The translations under genes and the position numbers were made by a program. Shown here piece after piece: positions 25,158 through 33,016 of a stretch of DNA of 64,000 nucleotides (its first letter is position 1; the number at the start of each line of letters is the position of its first letter). Source of the DNA: Bacteriovorax stolpii (GTDB lineage Bacteria; Bdellovibrionota; UBA2428); contig CAMCVE010000013.1 in assembly GCA_945881775.1 (NCBI GenBank), positions 1-64,000 of the forward strand, in the 5' to 3' direction. A model generated the notes under the pieces. It did not search any database and was not told the origin of the DNA. It was given only the letters and a program-made list of their open reading frames with translations.

Positions 25158-26426
25158 TCAGCTCTCGTCGGCCAAATCGTTGCGTACGGGATCCATCAAC
25201 TCAACAGTGGCAATGCCCGTATCGCTCACCGAATGAATCCGGAAGGTCACTTCATCGTCAAAAATGAGTGTCCCAGGCGGAGGCAACTGCCCCCCCGTGC
25301 GCATCAAGAGATAACCGTTGAGCGTGCTGTAAGACGAATCAACCGGCAGAGAGCGGTCGTAGCGGTCGTTGAAGTCGATCACGGGAATTTCTCCGTTCAC
25401 GATGCGAGGTCCGCCCAATGCTTGTTCGTGGCCGGCCTCGGAGGGATCGTCGTGTTCGTCGCGGATGTCTCCCACGATTTCTTCGAGGAGATCTTCAAGT
25501 GTGACAAGACCTGTAACAACACCCGTCTCATTGCGCACCAGAGCCAAGTGAGTGCCCCAGCGCTTCATCTCGCGTAAAACAGAACCGAGTTGGACCAATT
25601 CCGACACGTAGTAAGGTCGACGAATCCGGCGCGTCCAAGAGCCAGGACTTGGTTTCTGAATTTCTCGAAAAAGATCCTTCACAAGAAGAATGCCGACGAT
25701 GTGATCGAGATTGCCACGGTAGACCGGGTACCTTGAGTGTCCGTCAACTGCCACGTAGCGCAGCACCTGCTCCCAACTCCACGACACTGAAATCGCCGCG
25801 AGTTTTGAGCGCGGAGTCATGACATGCATCGTGAGACGGTCCGGAAAATCGATGAGATTTGAGAGGACTTCGCTCGTCGCGCGGTCAATGCCGCCCTCTT
25901 TGGTCGCGAGATCAATCGTGTGAGAAATATCTTCTTCACTCACGGGCTCGCGCCGTTCTCGACCTGGCATTCCGGAGAGTATGACCATGCCCGAAGTAAG
26001 TTTCTTCAGGATCCACGTGATCGGGAGCAATACCCAACCGACAATGGTCAAAAAACGCATAGCGTAAGGGGCCACACTCGCAGCCACGTAGCGAGCCATG
26101 AGCTTTGGGAAAATCTCGCTGAACACAATAAAGCTCAAACTCATGATCGCCACCGCGAGACTCACATGCATCGGGTAAGCTTTAGAGACCCAAAGCGTAA
26201 AAACAGAGGAACCTGCAAAGTTTGCGATGTTGTTGCCGACAAGAATTGTGATGAGAACTTTGCCCGGGTCGCGCACCCAGCGCTGAATCTGCTTGGCGTT
26301 GGAATCACCCTTGGCAATAATTTTCTGGAGCTCGAGGCGACCCAGAGAGGAGAGGGCCATTTCGAAGCCCGAAAAAGCGGCACTTGCGAAAATGCAGCCA
26401 ACGACAATAATAATTTCCCAGTCCAC
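25158..26426 (-). CDS. CNNM/CorC-type transporter-associated protein (HlyC/CorC family)
   Basis: Inner-membrane protein with the family order: DUF21/CNNM membrane domain of about four helices (residues 1-150), two CBS domains (RSKLAAISVSWSWEQVLRYV and the VTLEDLLEEIVGDIRDE region) and a C-terminal CorC_HlyC domain. Members are linked to magnesium or cobalt efflux and stress; the transported ion is not settled here. The GTG at 26426 is preferred over a TTG four codons earlier because a TGC-TAAGAC element directly abuts that TTG and would place transcription start close to 26431. Confidence 0.82.
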   Translation of the reverse strand: MDWEIIIVVGCIFASAAFSGFEMALSSLGRLELQKIIAKGDSNAKQIQRWVRDPGKVLITILVGNNIANFAGSSVFTLWVSKAYPMHVSLAVAIMSLSFIVFSEIFPKLMARYVAASVAPYAMRFLTIVGWVLLPITWILKKLTSGMVILSGMPGRERREPVSEEDISHTIDLATKEGGIDRATSEVLSNLIDFPDRLTMHVMTPRSKLAAISVSWSWEQVLRYVAVDGHSRYPVYRGNLDHIVGILLVKDLFREIQKPSPGSWTRRIRRPYYVSELVQLGSVLREMKRWGTHLALVRNETGVVTGLVTLEDLLEEIVGDIRDEHDDPSEAGHEQALGGPRIVNGEIPVIDFNDRYDRSLPVDSSYSTLNGYLLMRTGGQLPPPGTLIFDDEVTFRIHSVSDTGIATVELMDPVRNDLADES

Positions 26427-26450
26427 GTTGTGAGGCAAGTCTTAGCACAC

Positions 26451-26478
26451 TTGGCTTTTGGGGGCACCCTGCTAAACT
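26451..26478 (+). promoter_or_regulatory. Candidate leaderless promoter of the 26487 lipoprotein
   Basis: TTGGCT (26451-26456), 16-bp spacer, TGC-TAAACT (hexamer 26473-26478), then 8 nt to GTG 26487. It also selects that GTG over the one at 26481, which is only 2 nt from the hexamer. Confidence 0.4.
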
Positions 26479-26486
26479 CGGTGGAG

Positions 26487-27101
26487 GTGATTCGCTTTTT
26501 CGCTCTCTGTCTGCTCCTAGTCGCGAGCGTTTCTTGCGCCCGTTACGGCGTGCACAATGACAGCGCGCGTCAATACCCGCCCTCTGAGCTCAGCCTCAAC
26601 TCAAGCCGCGCGGAGCTTACGAGCCAATTGCAGCGCTATCTCAAAAAACGCGGCTTTAGTCCGAACGTGGACCGCATGCGCACAGGCTCCAGCACCGATA
26701 TTGAACTCGATTGGGTGAGGGACTCGAGCCTCGAGTATTTCTATATTCTCTCCGGCGCGCGACTCCCGCACCTCTCCCACTGGAAAGCTGTGTGGAGACT
26801 CACGGACCTTGGACCCCGTCGCACTCTCGTGCACGTCGAGATCATGGAACTTCTCTACATGGGTCCGCGAGACGAAGCAGGCGCCATCCCATCGCTCAAC
26901 GGTCAGTGGGTGACGGCACCAGATTCGCACCTGAGGGGTTGGGTTGAACTGCGAAGGTTCTTTACTGAGACTTTCCCGGGACTGGCTTTGCCGAGGGACT
27001 TGGCTTTGATCGAGGTGCCTTCTTTGGCCTCGCCGCCTCTGGCAATGAAGGACTACCGGCCGCTGCGCCTGCACCGGAGTTCCAGACCTTCGTCCTTCTA
27101 A
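26487..27101 (+). CDS. Putative lipoprotein of unknown function
   Basis: A 204-residue exported protein; the leader FFALCLLLVASVSC ends in a good lipobox. The mature part is soluble and of mixed alpha/beta character with no family I recognise. The segment YFYILSGARLPHLSHWKAVWRL and a following LVHVEIMELLYMG look like paired beta strands. The GTG at 26487 is chosen from promoter spacing. The last 140 bp overlap the 3' end of the convergent exported gene, and both ends look coding. It is divergent from the corC-like gene. Confidence 0.55.
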   Translation: MIRFFALCLLLVASVSCARYGVHNDSARQYPPSELSLNSSRAELTSQLQRYLKKRGFSPNVDRMRTGSSTDIELDWVRDSSLEYFYILSGARLPHLSHWKAVWRLTDLGPRRTLVHVEIMELLYMGPRDEAGAIPSLNGQWVTAPDSHLRGWVELRRFFTETFPGLALPRDLALIEVPSLASPPLAMKDYRPLRLHRSSRPSSF

Positions 27102-27852
27102 ATTCTACAAAATTTCCTAGCACCCTTTCGGCTCGGTAACGCAGTTCACTCTCGATGAGTTTCGAGGGTAAGAGTCGATAGACCATCGACGCGGGCTTTA
27201 GAGCGAGTCGAATTTTGATGATCACATCGCGAGAATTTTCCGCAGGCACCACAATCATCTCCCCCATCATCCACTGCAAAACATCAGGACGGGGAAACAT
27301 CCTAAAACGCCACACCCTAAGCTCGGGATCGCTCTTGAGAATGTCCGAGCATTTGTGAAGAGAATTGTTCCCCCACTTGAGTTCGATGGTCGTATATCCG
27401 CCTAGCTGAAGTCCCGGCACTCCAAAACGAAAGGGACCTGTGAGGTACACGTGATTGTTGGAGCGTTTGTCCACGCGCAAGGGATCGAGTTCAACAAAGT
27501 AGGATGAGCCTTGTCGAGGATGCTCGTTGATCCCTGGCATAATCCACTCGAGGAATGTCGAAGATGTGGACAGATGCTCTCGGGCCGACGCGAGGAGAGT
27601 TTCTACGGTCTCGCCTCTCTCCGGCTTGATCCGGGCGTGGCCCCAAAGCCAATAACGGTCTTCGGATCTCTCGAATCGGATGCCCACGTTTTCTGACTCT
27701 GGAAGAAATGACTTCCAGTCCGAGCAACCCCGGTCCCACTCTGAGCGGAAGGACTCCTCAGGAAAATGTGGAAGCACAAGTCTCGAGCTTGCGTGAAGCG
27801 AAGTCGCAGCAAGCGCCACTCCGACAACCCATCCAGAAATCCGCATTTTCAT
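26962..27852 (-). CDS. Exported protein of unknown function, possibly START-like
   Basis: A 296-residue product with a signal peptide (MRISGWVVGVALAATSLHA, cut near HAS). The middle has alternating strands and a pattern ending in KPASMVYRLLPSKLIESELR that vaguely recalls START/SRPBCC lipid-binding proteins; this is weak. The last 40 residues are Ala/Pro/Lys-rich and overlap the lipoprotein gene on the other strand. The ATG at 27852 is supported by TGA-TATCAT ending 7 nt upstream. It lies directly downstream of the terminator that closes the outer-membrane protein gene. Confidence 0.55.
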   Translation of the reverse strand: MKMRISGWVVGVALAATSLHASSRLVLPHFPEESFRSEWDRGCSDWKSFLPESENVGIRFERSEDRYWLWGHARIKPERGETVETLLASAREHLSTSSTFLEWIMPGINEHPRQGSSYFVELDPLRVDKRSNNHVYLTGPFRFGVPGLQLGGYTTIELKWGNNSLHKCSDILKSDPELRVWRFRMFPRPDVLQWMMGEMIVVPAENSRDVIIKIRLALKPASMVYRLLPSKLIESELRYRAERVLGNFVEFRRTKVWNSGAGAAAGSPSLPEAARPKKAPRSKPSPSAKPVPGKSQ

Positions 27853-27859
27853 GAATTTG

Positions 27860-27868
27860 ATGATATCA
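27860..27868 (-). promoter_or_regulatory. Extended -10 element of the 27852 gene
   Basis: Minus-strand TGA-TATCAT (hexamer 27860-27865, 5 of 6 consensus) ends 7 nt before the ATG at 27852. The -35 position falls in the U-tract of the preceding terminator, so the two signals are packed end to end. Confidence 0.45.
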
Positions 27869-27879
27869 GTTCGCACAAA

Positions 27880-27925
27880 TAAAAACGAGGAGAGTGCACC
27901 CTTGCTCTAGGGGCACTCTCCTCGT
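27880..27925 (-). terminator. Rho-independent terminator of the outer-membrane protein gene
   Basis: A perfect 13-bp stem, 27885-27897 against 27913-27925, with three more G-C pairs next to the loop. Read on the minus strand it is followed by TTTTTATTTG. It lies 32 bp after the stop of the 27958-29313 gene. This is the clearest terminator in the window. Confidence 0.9.
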
Positions 27926-27957
27926 AACAGGAGATCGGGACAGGACTTAAAGGTTGC

Positions 27958-29313
27958 TTAGAAGACCAGTTGCAGGCTTCCGAAGGCACGGATGTTGTTC
28001 TTCGTGTCGCCGTAGAGTTCGATGATGTTCTGACCACCAAAGTCAGCATCGCGTTTCTTGCCGAAGATGTACTGCCATTCGACGCGACTTCCGAGGCTCA
28101 AGTTCTGAGCTACGCGGTAGTCGATTCCGCCACCGGCTGTCGAAGTCAAGCGAGCGGAGCTGCGTTTCCAACCGATCGCTTCAGCGGCCGAACGATCCGC
28201 TTGGGTGTCGATGTTGTAGGCTGTGTAGCGTGTTCCAAATCCACCGAGTGCGTAAGGGCGAACTTGGCCCACAAACCAACCGAGTTTCACGTTTGCGTTG
28301 AACTCGTGCGTGTCGCGCGAGCGGACGTTCTGCATGAAACCATAATCGTACTGGTTACTGCTAAAGACGGGAGCTTGGAAGGCATTGAACTGACCGAAGG
28401 GCGCATTGTTGTATCCATAAGGTCCATAGCTGTTACGATCGCGCAGTTTGTCGCGGCCGTAGACATAGCTCACCTCAAGACCGAGAACATTCGCCAAGCG
28501 ACCCTCGACGGCCACTCCCGCTACGCCTTGGTTTTGCGAGCTAAACAGCGAATCGTTATCAGGGGTCCAGCGGTAGCCCGCCATGGGAGAGATCTTGAAC
28601 TCGGTCGACGAGAACGCCGAACCAGAGCCTGTCGAAGAAGTGGACACCATCGCCGAAGCTACTGGAACCGAACTTGTGGTCGCGATTGCAGAGACCTGAA
28701 CTTCTTCGAGGTTGCCAGACGAAACAGCTGCGGCAGAGGCTGCCGCACCACTGAATTGCATTCCTTCGATCGAAGTCGATCGATCGCCCTCGGTCGTGAT
28801 ACGGTCTTCTTCGATCTTTTCGATCAGGCGACTTTCGTTGAGCAGTTCTTGGCGAATCCGTTCGCGACGGAGCAAGTCCGCGCGGTTACCATTGTTCTGG
28901 TCATTTGCCTGATCTTGAGTTGGCTTGTTGTTATTGAGGTTAAAAATCTGGATGCCGCTTCCGTTCGAGTTCTTACTCGAATCGATTTCGGTGCCGGCGT
29001 CGGAATATCCGCCCGACGATTCCACACTTGAGTCCGAGGCAAGCGTGTCGCTTGCAACGGCTGTGTTGTTGGTGACATTAACGGGAACGGGCACGGCGCT
29101 CATCGCAGGACTCACAACCACTGGGGCTGTTTGAGTCTGCACGGGTGGAGCCTGAGTGAGAAGCGTCGCAGGAACAGCAGTCGCGATCTCATCTTGAGAG
29201 ACGACCTCGGCCTCCTGAGCACGCGCTTGTAAACCCATTCCCATCACGAGAGAGAGAGTGAGAAATTTGAAGTGGGGCTTGAGCAAAGACCCCGTTGCAT
29301 TCCGTTGCTTCAT
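27958..29313 (-). CDS. Outer-membrane beta-barrel protein with long N-terminal linker
   Basis: A 451-residue exported protein. The signal peptide ends near QARAQ. Residues 33-245 are low-complexity Val/Ser/Thr/Asn-rich with a charged helical patch (DLLRRERIRQELLNESRLIEKIEED). From about residue 250 the sequence alternates hydrophobic and polar residues in about eight strands (FKISPMAGYRW, EVSYVYGRD, KLGWFVGQVRPYALGGFG) and ends in LQLVF, a C-terminal aromatic typical of Bam substrates. It has a strong ribosome-binding site, AGGAGG 6 nt before the ATG, unlike most unit heads here. Likely abundant; function unknown. Confidence 0.75.
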   Translation of the reverse strand: MKQRNATGSLLKPHFKFLTLSLVMGMGLQARAQEAEVVSQDEIATAVPATLLTQAPPVQTQTAPVVVSPAMSAVPVPVNVTNNTAVASDTLASDSSVESSGGYSDAGTEIDSSKNSNGSGIQIFNLNNNKPTQDQANDQNNGNRADLLRRERIRQELLNESRLIEKIEEDRITTEGDRSTSIEGMQFSGAAASAAAVSSGNLEEVQVSAIATTSSVPVASAMVSTSSTGSGSAFSSTEFKISPMAGYRWTPDNDSLFSSQNQGVAGVAVEGRLANVLGLEVSYVYGRDKLRDRNSYGPYGYNNAPFGQFNAFQAPVFSSNQYDYGFMQNVRSRDTHEFNANVKLGWFVGQVRPYALGGFGTRYTAYNIDTQADRSAAEAIGWKRSSARLTSTAGGGIDYRVAQNLSLGSRVEWQYIFGKKRDADFGGQNIIELYGDTKNNIRAFGSLQLVF

Positions 29314-29591
29314 ACGAACCTCCTGTTTGCGCTTTTATTCAAAGCGAAGCGAACACTAGTTAGCAGTTTGCGTACCAAGCCGTTCGCCCGAGAGGGTCCG
29401 GAGGAATTTCCCCGCCAAGACAGGCACTTAGTAAAATGCAGCGAAAACGACTTCGACAGAGATGCCGAAAAACGGCGACGAAGTTCTAGACAGGCCGTCG
29501 AAAGTTTCGACAGCGCGACGAGTTTTGACCGTGACAGGCCTGTGTAGCCGTCCAGCTTCGCCTCTATAGACACACGAAAGCAGAGGCAGGG

Positions 29592-31955
29592 TTAAGTGTT
29601 GTTCTTGCCGCCGCCGCGACCTGAGAGCACCAGGATGGCTCCAATCACAATGATCCCTAGAATCGCGAAGAGTTTGATGAGCGTTGCGTAGTCGACGTTG
29701 TCGCAACCCCGTTTGCGGTTGTCGGAGTCTCGTCCGTCAAAGGCCTGAGATTTCTTCTTCTTGTCGACGGCATCGTCTTTGCCTTCTTTATCCTTGGACT
29801 CGTCCGTGCCGGAGACGACGCCCTTCTCATCGCGATTGTCGTTCCCACCGCTTTCGCCACTGAAAGAATTATCTCCGCCAGAGCCTGCCGGGCCGCCACC
29901 TCGACTGCGCTCCAATTTGTTCTCGCCCGCCTTGTAGCCTTCGTCTTTGGCCGTCGAGCCCGAGGCTCCCGAACCTGAAGAAACATCCCCAGAGGCACCC
30001 GAAGTAGAGCTCCGACTCCCTCTTCTTGAAGAGCTCGAGGACCCGTCGGGAGAAGCGCCACCGTCTGACGCTGTGTCTCGACCGGAACCTCCGTCTCCTG
30101 GAGCATTCGGATCCTTGCCACCGCGTCCTCCAGCCTCGCCTCCCGGAGCGCCGCCTGGATTCTCACCCGAGCCTCCCAGGCCCGACATCAGTCGATTGAA
30201 CTTTTCGTCGAGATCCCCCGAGTCTTCCAATTCGAACCAACGAATTGGGATCCCGAGCGTTTTCTGTTCCATCACGTCGAGCGTGTTGGCCGCGAGTTCG
30301 TTCTGAATCTCCGTAAATTTTGCTCTGAGAGGAGCAAGGATTGCGACCGAAATAATCACGAGCACAAAACACAGAATCAGCCATTCGACGACAGCCTGAC
30401 CCTTCACTTCAGTCCGGAGGCCCTGCCCCCGTCCCTCAAAAAGCTTTTGGTGAAGTCCGCCAAATGCGCCATTCGACATCACAAGAGCCACCATACCGCG
30501 CGAGTCGTCAGGTCGAGCTTTAAAATCTGTCTTGAAACGAGTGGCGATCTCGTTCACGTCGGGAGTCACGAATGTGGAAACCCCGCGCTGCTCGAGATCT
30601 TTTTGGATCTGGTAGACGTCGAGCTTTTGCGCTTCGGGCACATTGGTTTTGGTCGGGGGCGTGAGATAGACCTTCGTCGCATCGTCGAAGCAGTCCGTGA
30701 ATTCTTTCTGGAAAACATTGCGCGCCGAGGTGGCCGACCGGGGTTCAAAGAAAGCGGCCACATCATAGCGAGGATACTTCTTGCGAATCGCTCGAATCGT
30801 CTCGCGAATCGCCGTGGGATGATGAGCAAAATCGTCGATGACGATGAGATCTTTGGAAGAGTAGAGTTCTTCTTGACGACGTTTCACGCCTCTAAAACTT
30901 CTGAGGTAGGTTTGGATCTGAGCCGGATCACGGATCTTATCGGCCTCAGACAAAACCGCAACGATCCCCACAAGGTTAAGTGCATTGTGTTCGCCGGACA
31001 GAGCCGAAGAGACCTTGATCAGGCCCCAGCGCGGAGTTTCGATTTCCACGACACTGCCCCGAACACCGAGTTCAGCATCGACAAGCTCTTCGGAAAGGTT
31101 CACGAGACGATAGGCGCTGCTCGGTGAGCGTCCATAACTTAGGTGACGAAGACCGGAGGCCCTCAAGGCATCTTCGAGGCGGCGAATCACGTCGGCGCGC
31201 GGCGCCGATTCGACATCCACATGGATCCAACCCGTTTTTGTTTTGGTGATCAGTTTGTGGAAACTTTTTTCAATCGCCTCGATGTTGGCGTAGATATCGG
31301 CGTGATCAAATTCGATGCCGGTGCAAAGCACCCAGCTGGGACGATAGTGCAGGAACTTCGATTCCTTGTCCCAGTAGGCGGTGTCGTATTCGTCTCCCTC
31401 AGAGGCAAAACACGTCCCCTCGCCCATACGACACCCTTCACTGAAATTAGCGGGAATGCCTCCAATAAAGAATCCTGGCTTTTCACCGAGACTCTCAAGA
31501 GCCCAAGCCAGCTGAGTTGTCGTCGATGTTTTGCCATGCGTGCCTGCGACGACAAAAGATTCGCGGTCCCGAATACAGAACTCTGCAAGCGCCTGCGCAA
31601 AACTCATCTTGCTTGAGCGACCGCTCGCAACAAGCTCCTCGGCGAACTGCGCCTCTAAGTTCGAGCGACTGATTGCATTGCCGATAATGATCAGAGTCGG
31701 ATGAGCTTCTGCAAATCCCCAGCGGGCTCCCCGCAAATTTTCGGGGGTGTAGGTCTCAGTGCGGGGAATTTTTCTGGAGTCGATGAAGTGACTCATCGGC
31801 GGATACAGCGGTCCATCGCTTCCGGTTACACGGAAGCCCAGGTCCTGAAGCATCGAGGCAAGCGCCCCCATGCCGGTCCCACCAATGGCTACGAAATGAG
31901 CCCAGCCCCGATCTTGTCCCCTGTTTTCCACCCAGCTTCTAGTGTACCTCGCCAA
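29592..31955 (-). CDS. mpl: Mpl muropeptide ligase fused to TadE-like segment and C-terminal membrane helix
   Basis: Residues 1-505 form a complete UDP-N-acetylmuramate:tripeptide ligase (murein recycling): GGTGMGALASML Rossmann start, P-loop GTHGKTSTT (138-146), DFAHHPTAIRETI, and the family end MSNGAFGGLHQKL. The same frame continues through GQAVVEWLILCFVLVIISVA (residues 519-538), which looks like the start of a TadE/Flp-type pilin-like protein. Then come 170 residues of Gly/Ser/Asp-rich sequence and a last membrane helix (757-777). A GTG codon at 30405-30407 (residue 517) could start the second part alone. The TTG at 31955 (or GTG at 31931) starts the gene inside the upstream hydrolase gene. 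The fusion may be real or due to one extra G in a G5 run (see findings). Confidence 0.75.
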   Translation of the reverse strand: MARYTRSWVENRGQDRGWAHFVAIGGTGMGALASMLQDLGFRVTGSDGPLYPPMSHFIDSRKIPRTETYTPENLRGARWGFAEAHPTLIIIGNAISRSNLEAQFAEELVASGRSSKMSFAQALAEFCIRDRESFVVAGTHGKTSTTTQLAWALESLGEKPGFFIGGIPANFSEGCRMGEGTCFASEGDEYDTAYWDKESKFLHYRPSWVLCTGIEFDHADIYANIEAIEKSFHKLITKTKTGWIHVDVESAPRADVIRRLEDALRASGLRHLSYGRSPSSAYRLVNLSEELVDAELGVRGSVVEIETPRWGLIKVSSALSGEHNALNLVGIVAVLSEADKIRDPAQIQTYLRSFRGVKRRQEELYSSKDLIVIDDFAHHPTAIRETIRAIRKKYPRYDVAAFFEPRSATSARNVFQKEFTDCFDDATKVYLTPPTKTNVPEAQKLDVYQIQKDLEQRGVSTFVTPDVNEIATRFKTDFKARPDDSRGMVALVMSNGAFGGLHQKLFEGRGQGLRTEVKGQAVVEWLILCFVLVIISVAILAPLRAKFTEIQNELAANTLDVMEQKTLGIPIRWFELEDSGDLDEKFNRLMSGLGGSGENPGGAPGGEAGGRGGKDPNAPGDGGSGRDTASDGGASPDGSSSSSRRGSRSSTSGASGDVSSGSGASGSTAKDEGYKAGENKLERSRGGGPAGSGGDNSFSGESGGNDNRDEKGVVSGTDESKDKEGKDDAVDKKKKSQAFDGRDSDNRKRGCDNVDYATLIKLFAILGIIVIGAILVLSGRGGGKNNT

Positions 31956-33016
31956 AGGGCCTCAAAGCACCACCAACGTAGCTTCTGAACGGATTTTTGA
32001 CTCTCAGGAGTGTGCTTCGGGTGCACGCGGTTCGTCAAAAGCACACCAAACCTTAACATTTCGGGGTCCAGCCACAGAGCCGTGCCCGTGTAGCCCAAAT
32101 GTCCGCGCACCCGTGGGGGCGCTGCAAGTCCCCCTGCCTGTGATTCGGGCTCACCGCTCGGAGTGTCCCACCCTAAAACAAAGCGCTGCCCCTTAGGGCA
32201 AGGTGTCTCGAGCCAGTCGCGCGCGTAAGGAGAAATTCGCGCCCAGGCCCAAATCGCGTGGATCCAAATCGCCACGTCAAAAGCGCTTCCAAAAAGTCCC
32301 GCATGCGACGCAATCCCGCCCATCGCGAATGTGTTGTCGTCGTTTACAAGACCCGCCATGTGGCGTGTCTCGGTCTGAAGAGCTTCGCTTCGGCGCGATC
32401 CCTCGGCCTGATAACTCAGACTGGCCACCGTCGAGGTGTTTCGCGAGAGATGTTGGGCCTTCCAGGACTCCCAAAGCACATCGAGAGTCTTTGCCGACTT
32501 GCGCTCAAGGAAAACGCCCAGAAGCGAATATCCAAGATCCGAATAGAGCGTTGCGACTTGAGTGCGTGAATAGTTGGGACGCCGACTGTCGTTGATGGCC
32601 TGCTGGATCACTCGTGCGTGGACCAGGGCGCGGTCGGCGAGCCCTACAAAATGAGAGCGGTCACTGGAAAATTCCAAATAGGCAGACAGTCCTGAGCGAT
32701 GTTCCCAACACTCTCTAAGAGTGAGTTTTTCGAGAGCAGTCCCCTTGAGTTCCACGATCGCATCCGAAAGCAGCGTGTTCTCAGACCACGACACGAGTCC
32801 CCCGCGACCTTCATGCTCGCAAACTTGAACGAGCAGCGAACTCGTAACGATCACTTTCGTGAGAGACGCGAGATCAAACACTCGCTTCTCATAGGTTCTC
32901 GTATTTGAGACCAGCCCCTCCAGTCGTTCGGGGTGACTGAGATCTTGTTCCCAAGAACAAGCCCATGCCTCGCCGTCGAGGATCTTCTCTGCAAAGAAAT
33001 CAACCGAAGTTTTCAT
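31889..33016 (-). CDS. Beta-lactamase-family serine hydrolase (class C fold)
   Basis: A 375-residue penicillin-binding-protein-like hydrolase. The nucleophile motif is SLTK (in FDLASLTKVIV), the second motif YSD in LYSDLGYSLLG replaces the usual YxN, and the third box HLGYTG replaces KTG. No signal peptide is seen, so it is probably cytoplasmic. Its place between bamB and mpl suggests a role in muropeptide or cell-wall precursor turnover, but esterase or peptidase activity is equally possible. The start overlaps the bamB stop by ATGA, and the end overlaps the mpl start by 67 bp. Confidence 0.75.
   Translation of the reverse strand: MKTSVDFFAEKILDGEAWACSWEQDLSHPERLEGLVSNTRTYEKRVFDLASLTKVIVTSSLLVQVCEHEGRGGLVSWSENTLLSDAIVELKGTALEKLTLRECWEHRSGLSAYLEFSSDRSHFVGLADRALVHARVIQQAINDSRRPNYSRTQVATLYSDLGYSLLGVFLERKSAKTLDVLWESWKAQHLSRNTSTVASLSYQAEGSRRSEALQTETRHMAGLVNDDNTFAMGGIASHAGLFGSAFDVAIWIHAIWAWARISPYARDWLETPCPKGQRFVLGWDTPSGEPESQAGGLAAPPRVRGHLGYTGTALWLDPEMLRFGVLLTNRVHPKHTPESQKSVQKLRWWCFEALWRGTLEAGWKTGDKIGAGLIS

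Noticed and set aside
25920-26486. 187-codon N-terminal extension of the 26487 lipoprotein
   Set aside because: Runs antisense through the CorC-like gene and would bury a clear lipoprotein signal peptide.
27970-29031. 353-codon plus-strand open frame antisense to the outer-membrane protein gene
   Set aside because: It lies wholly inside a gene with signal peptide, strong ribosome-binding site and terminator; composition is that of an antisense shadow.
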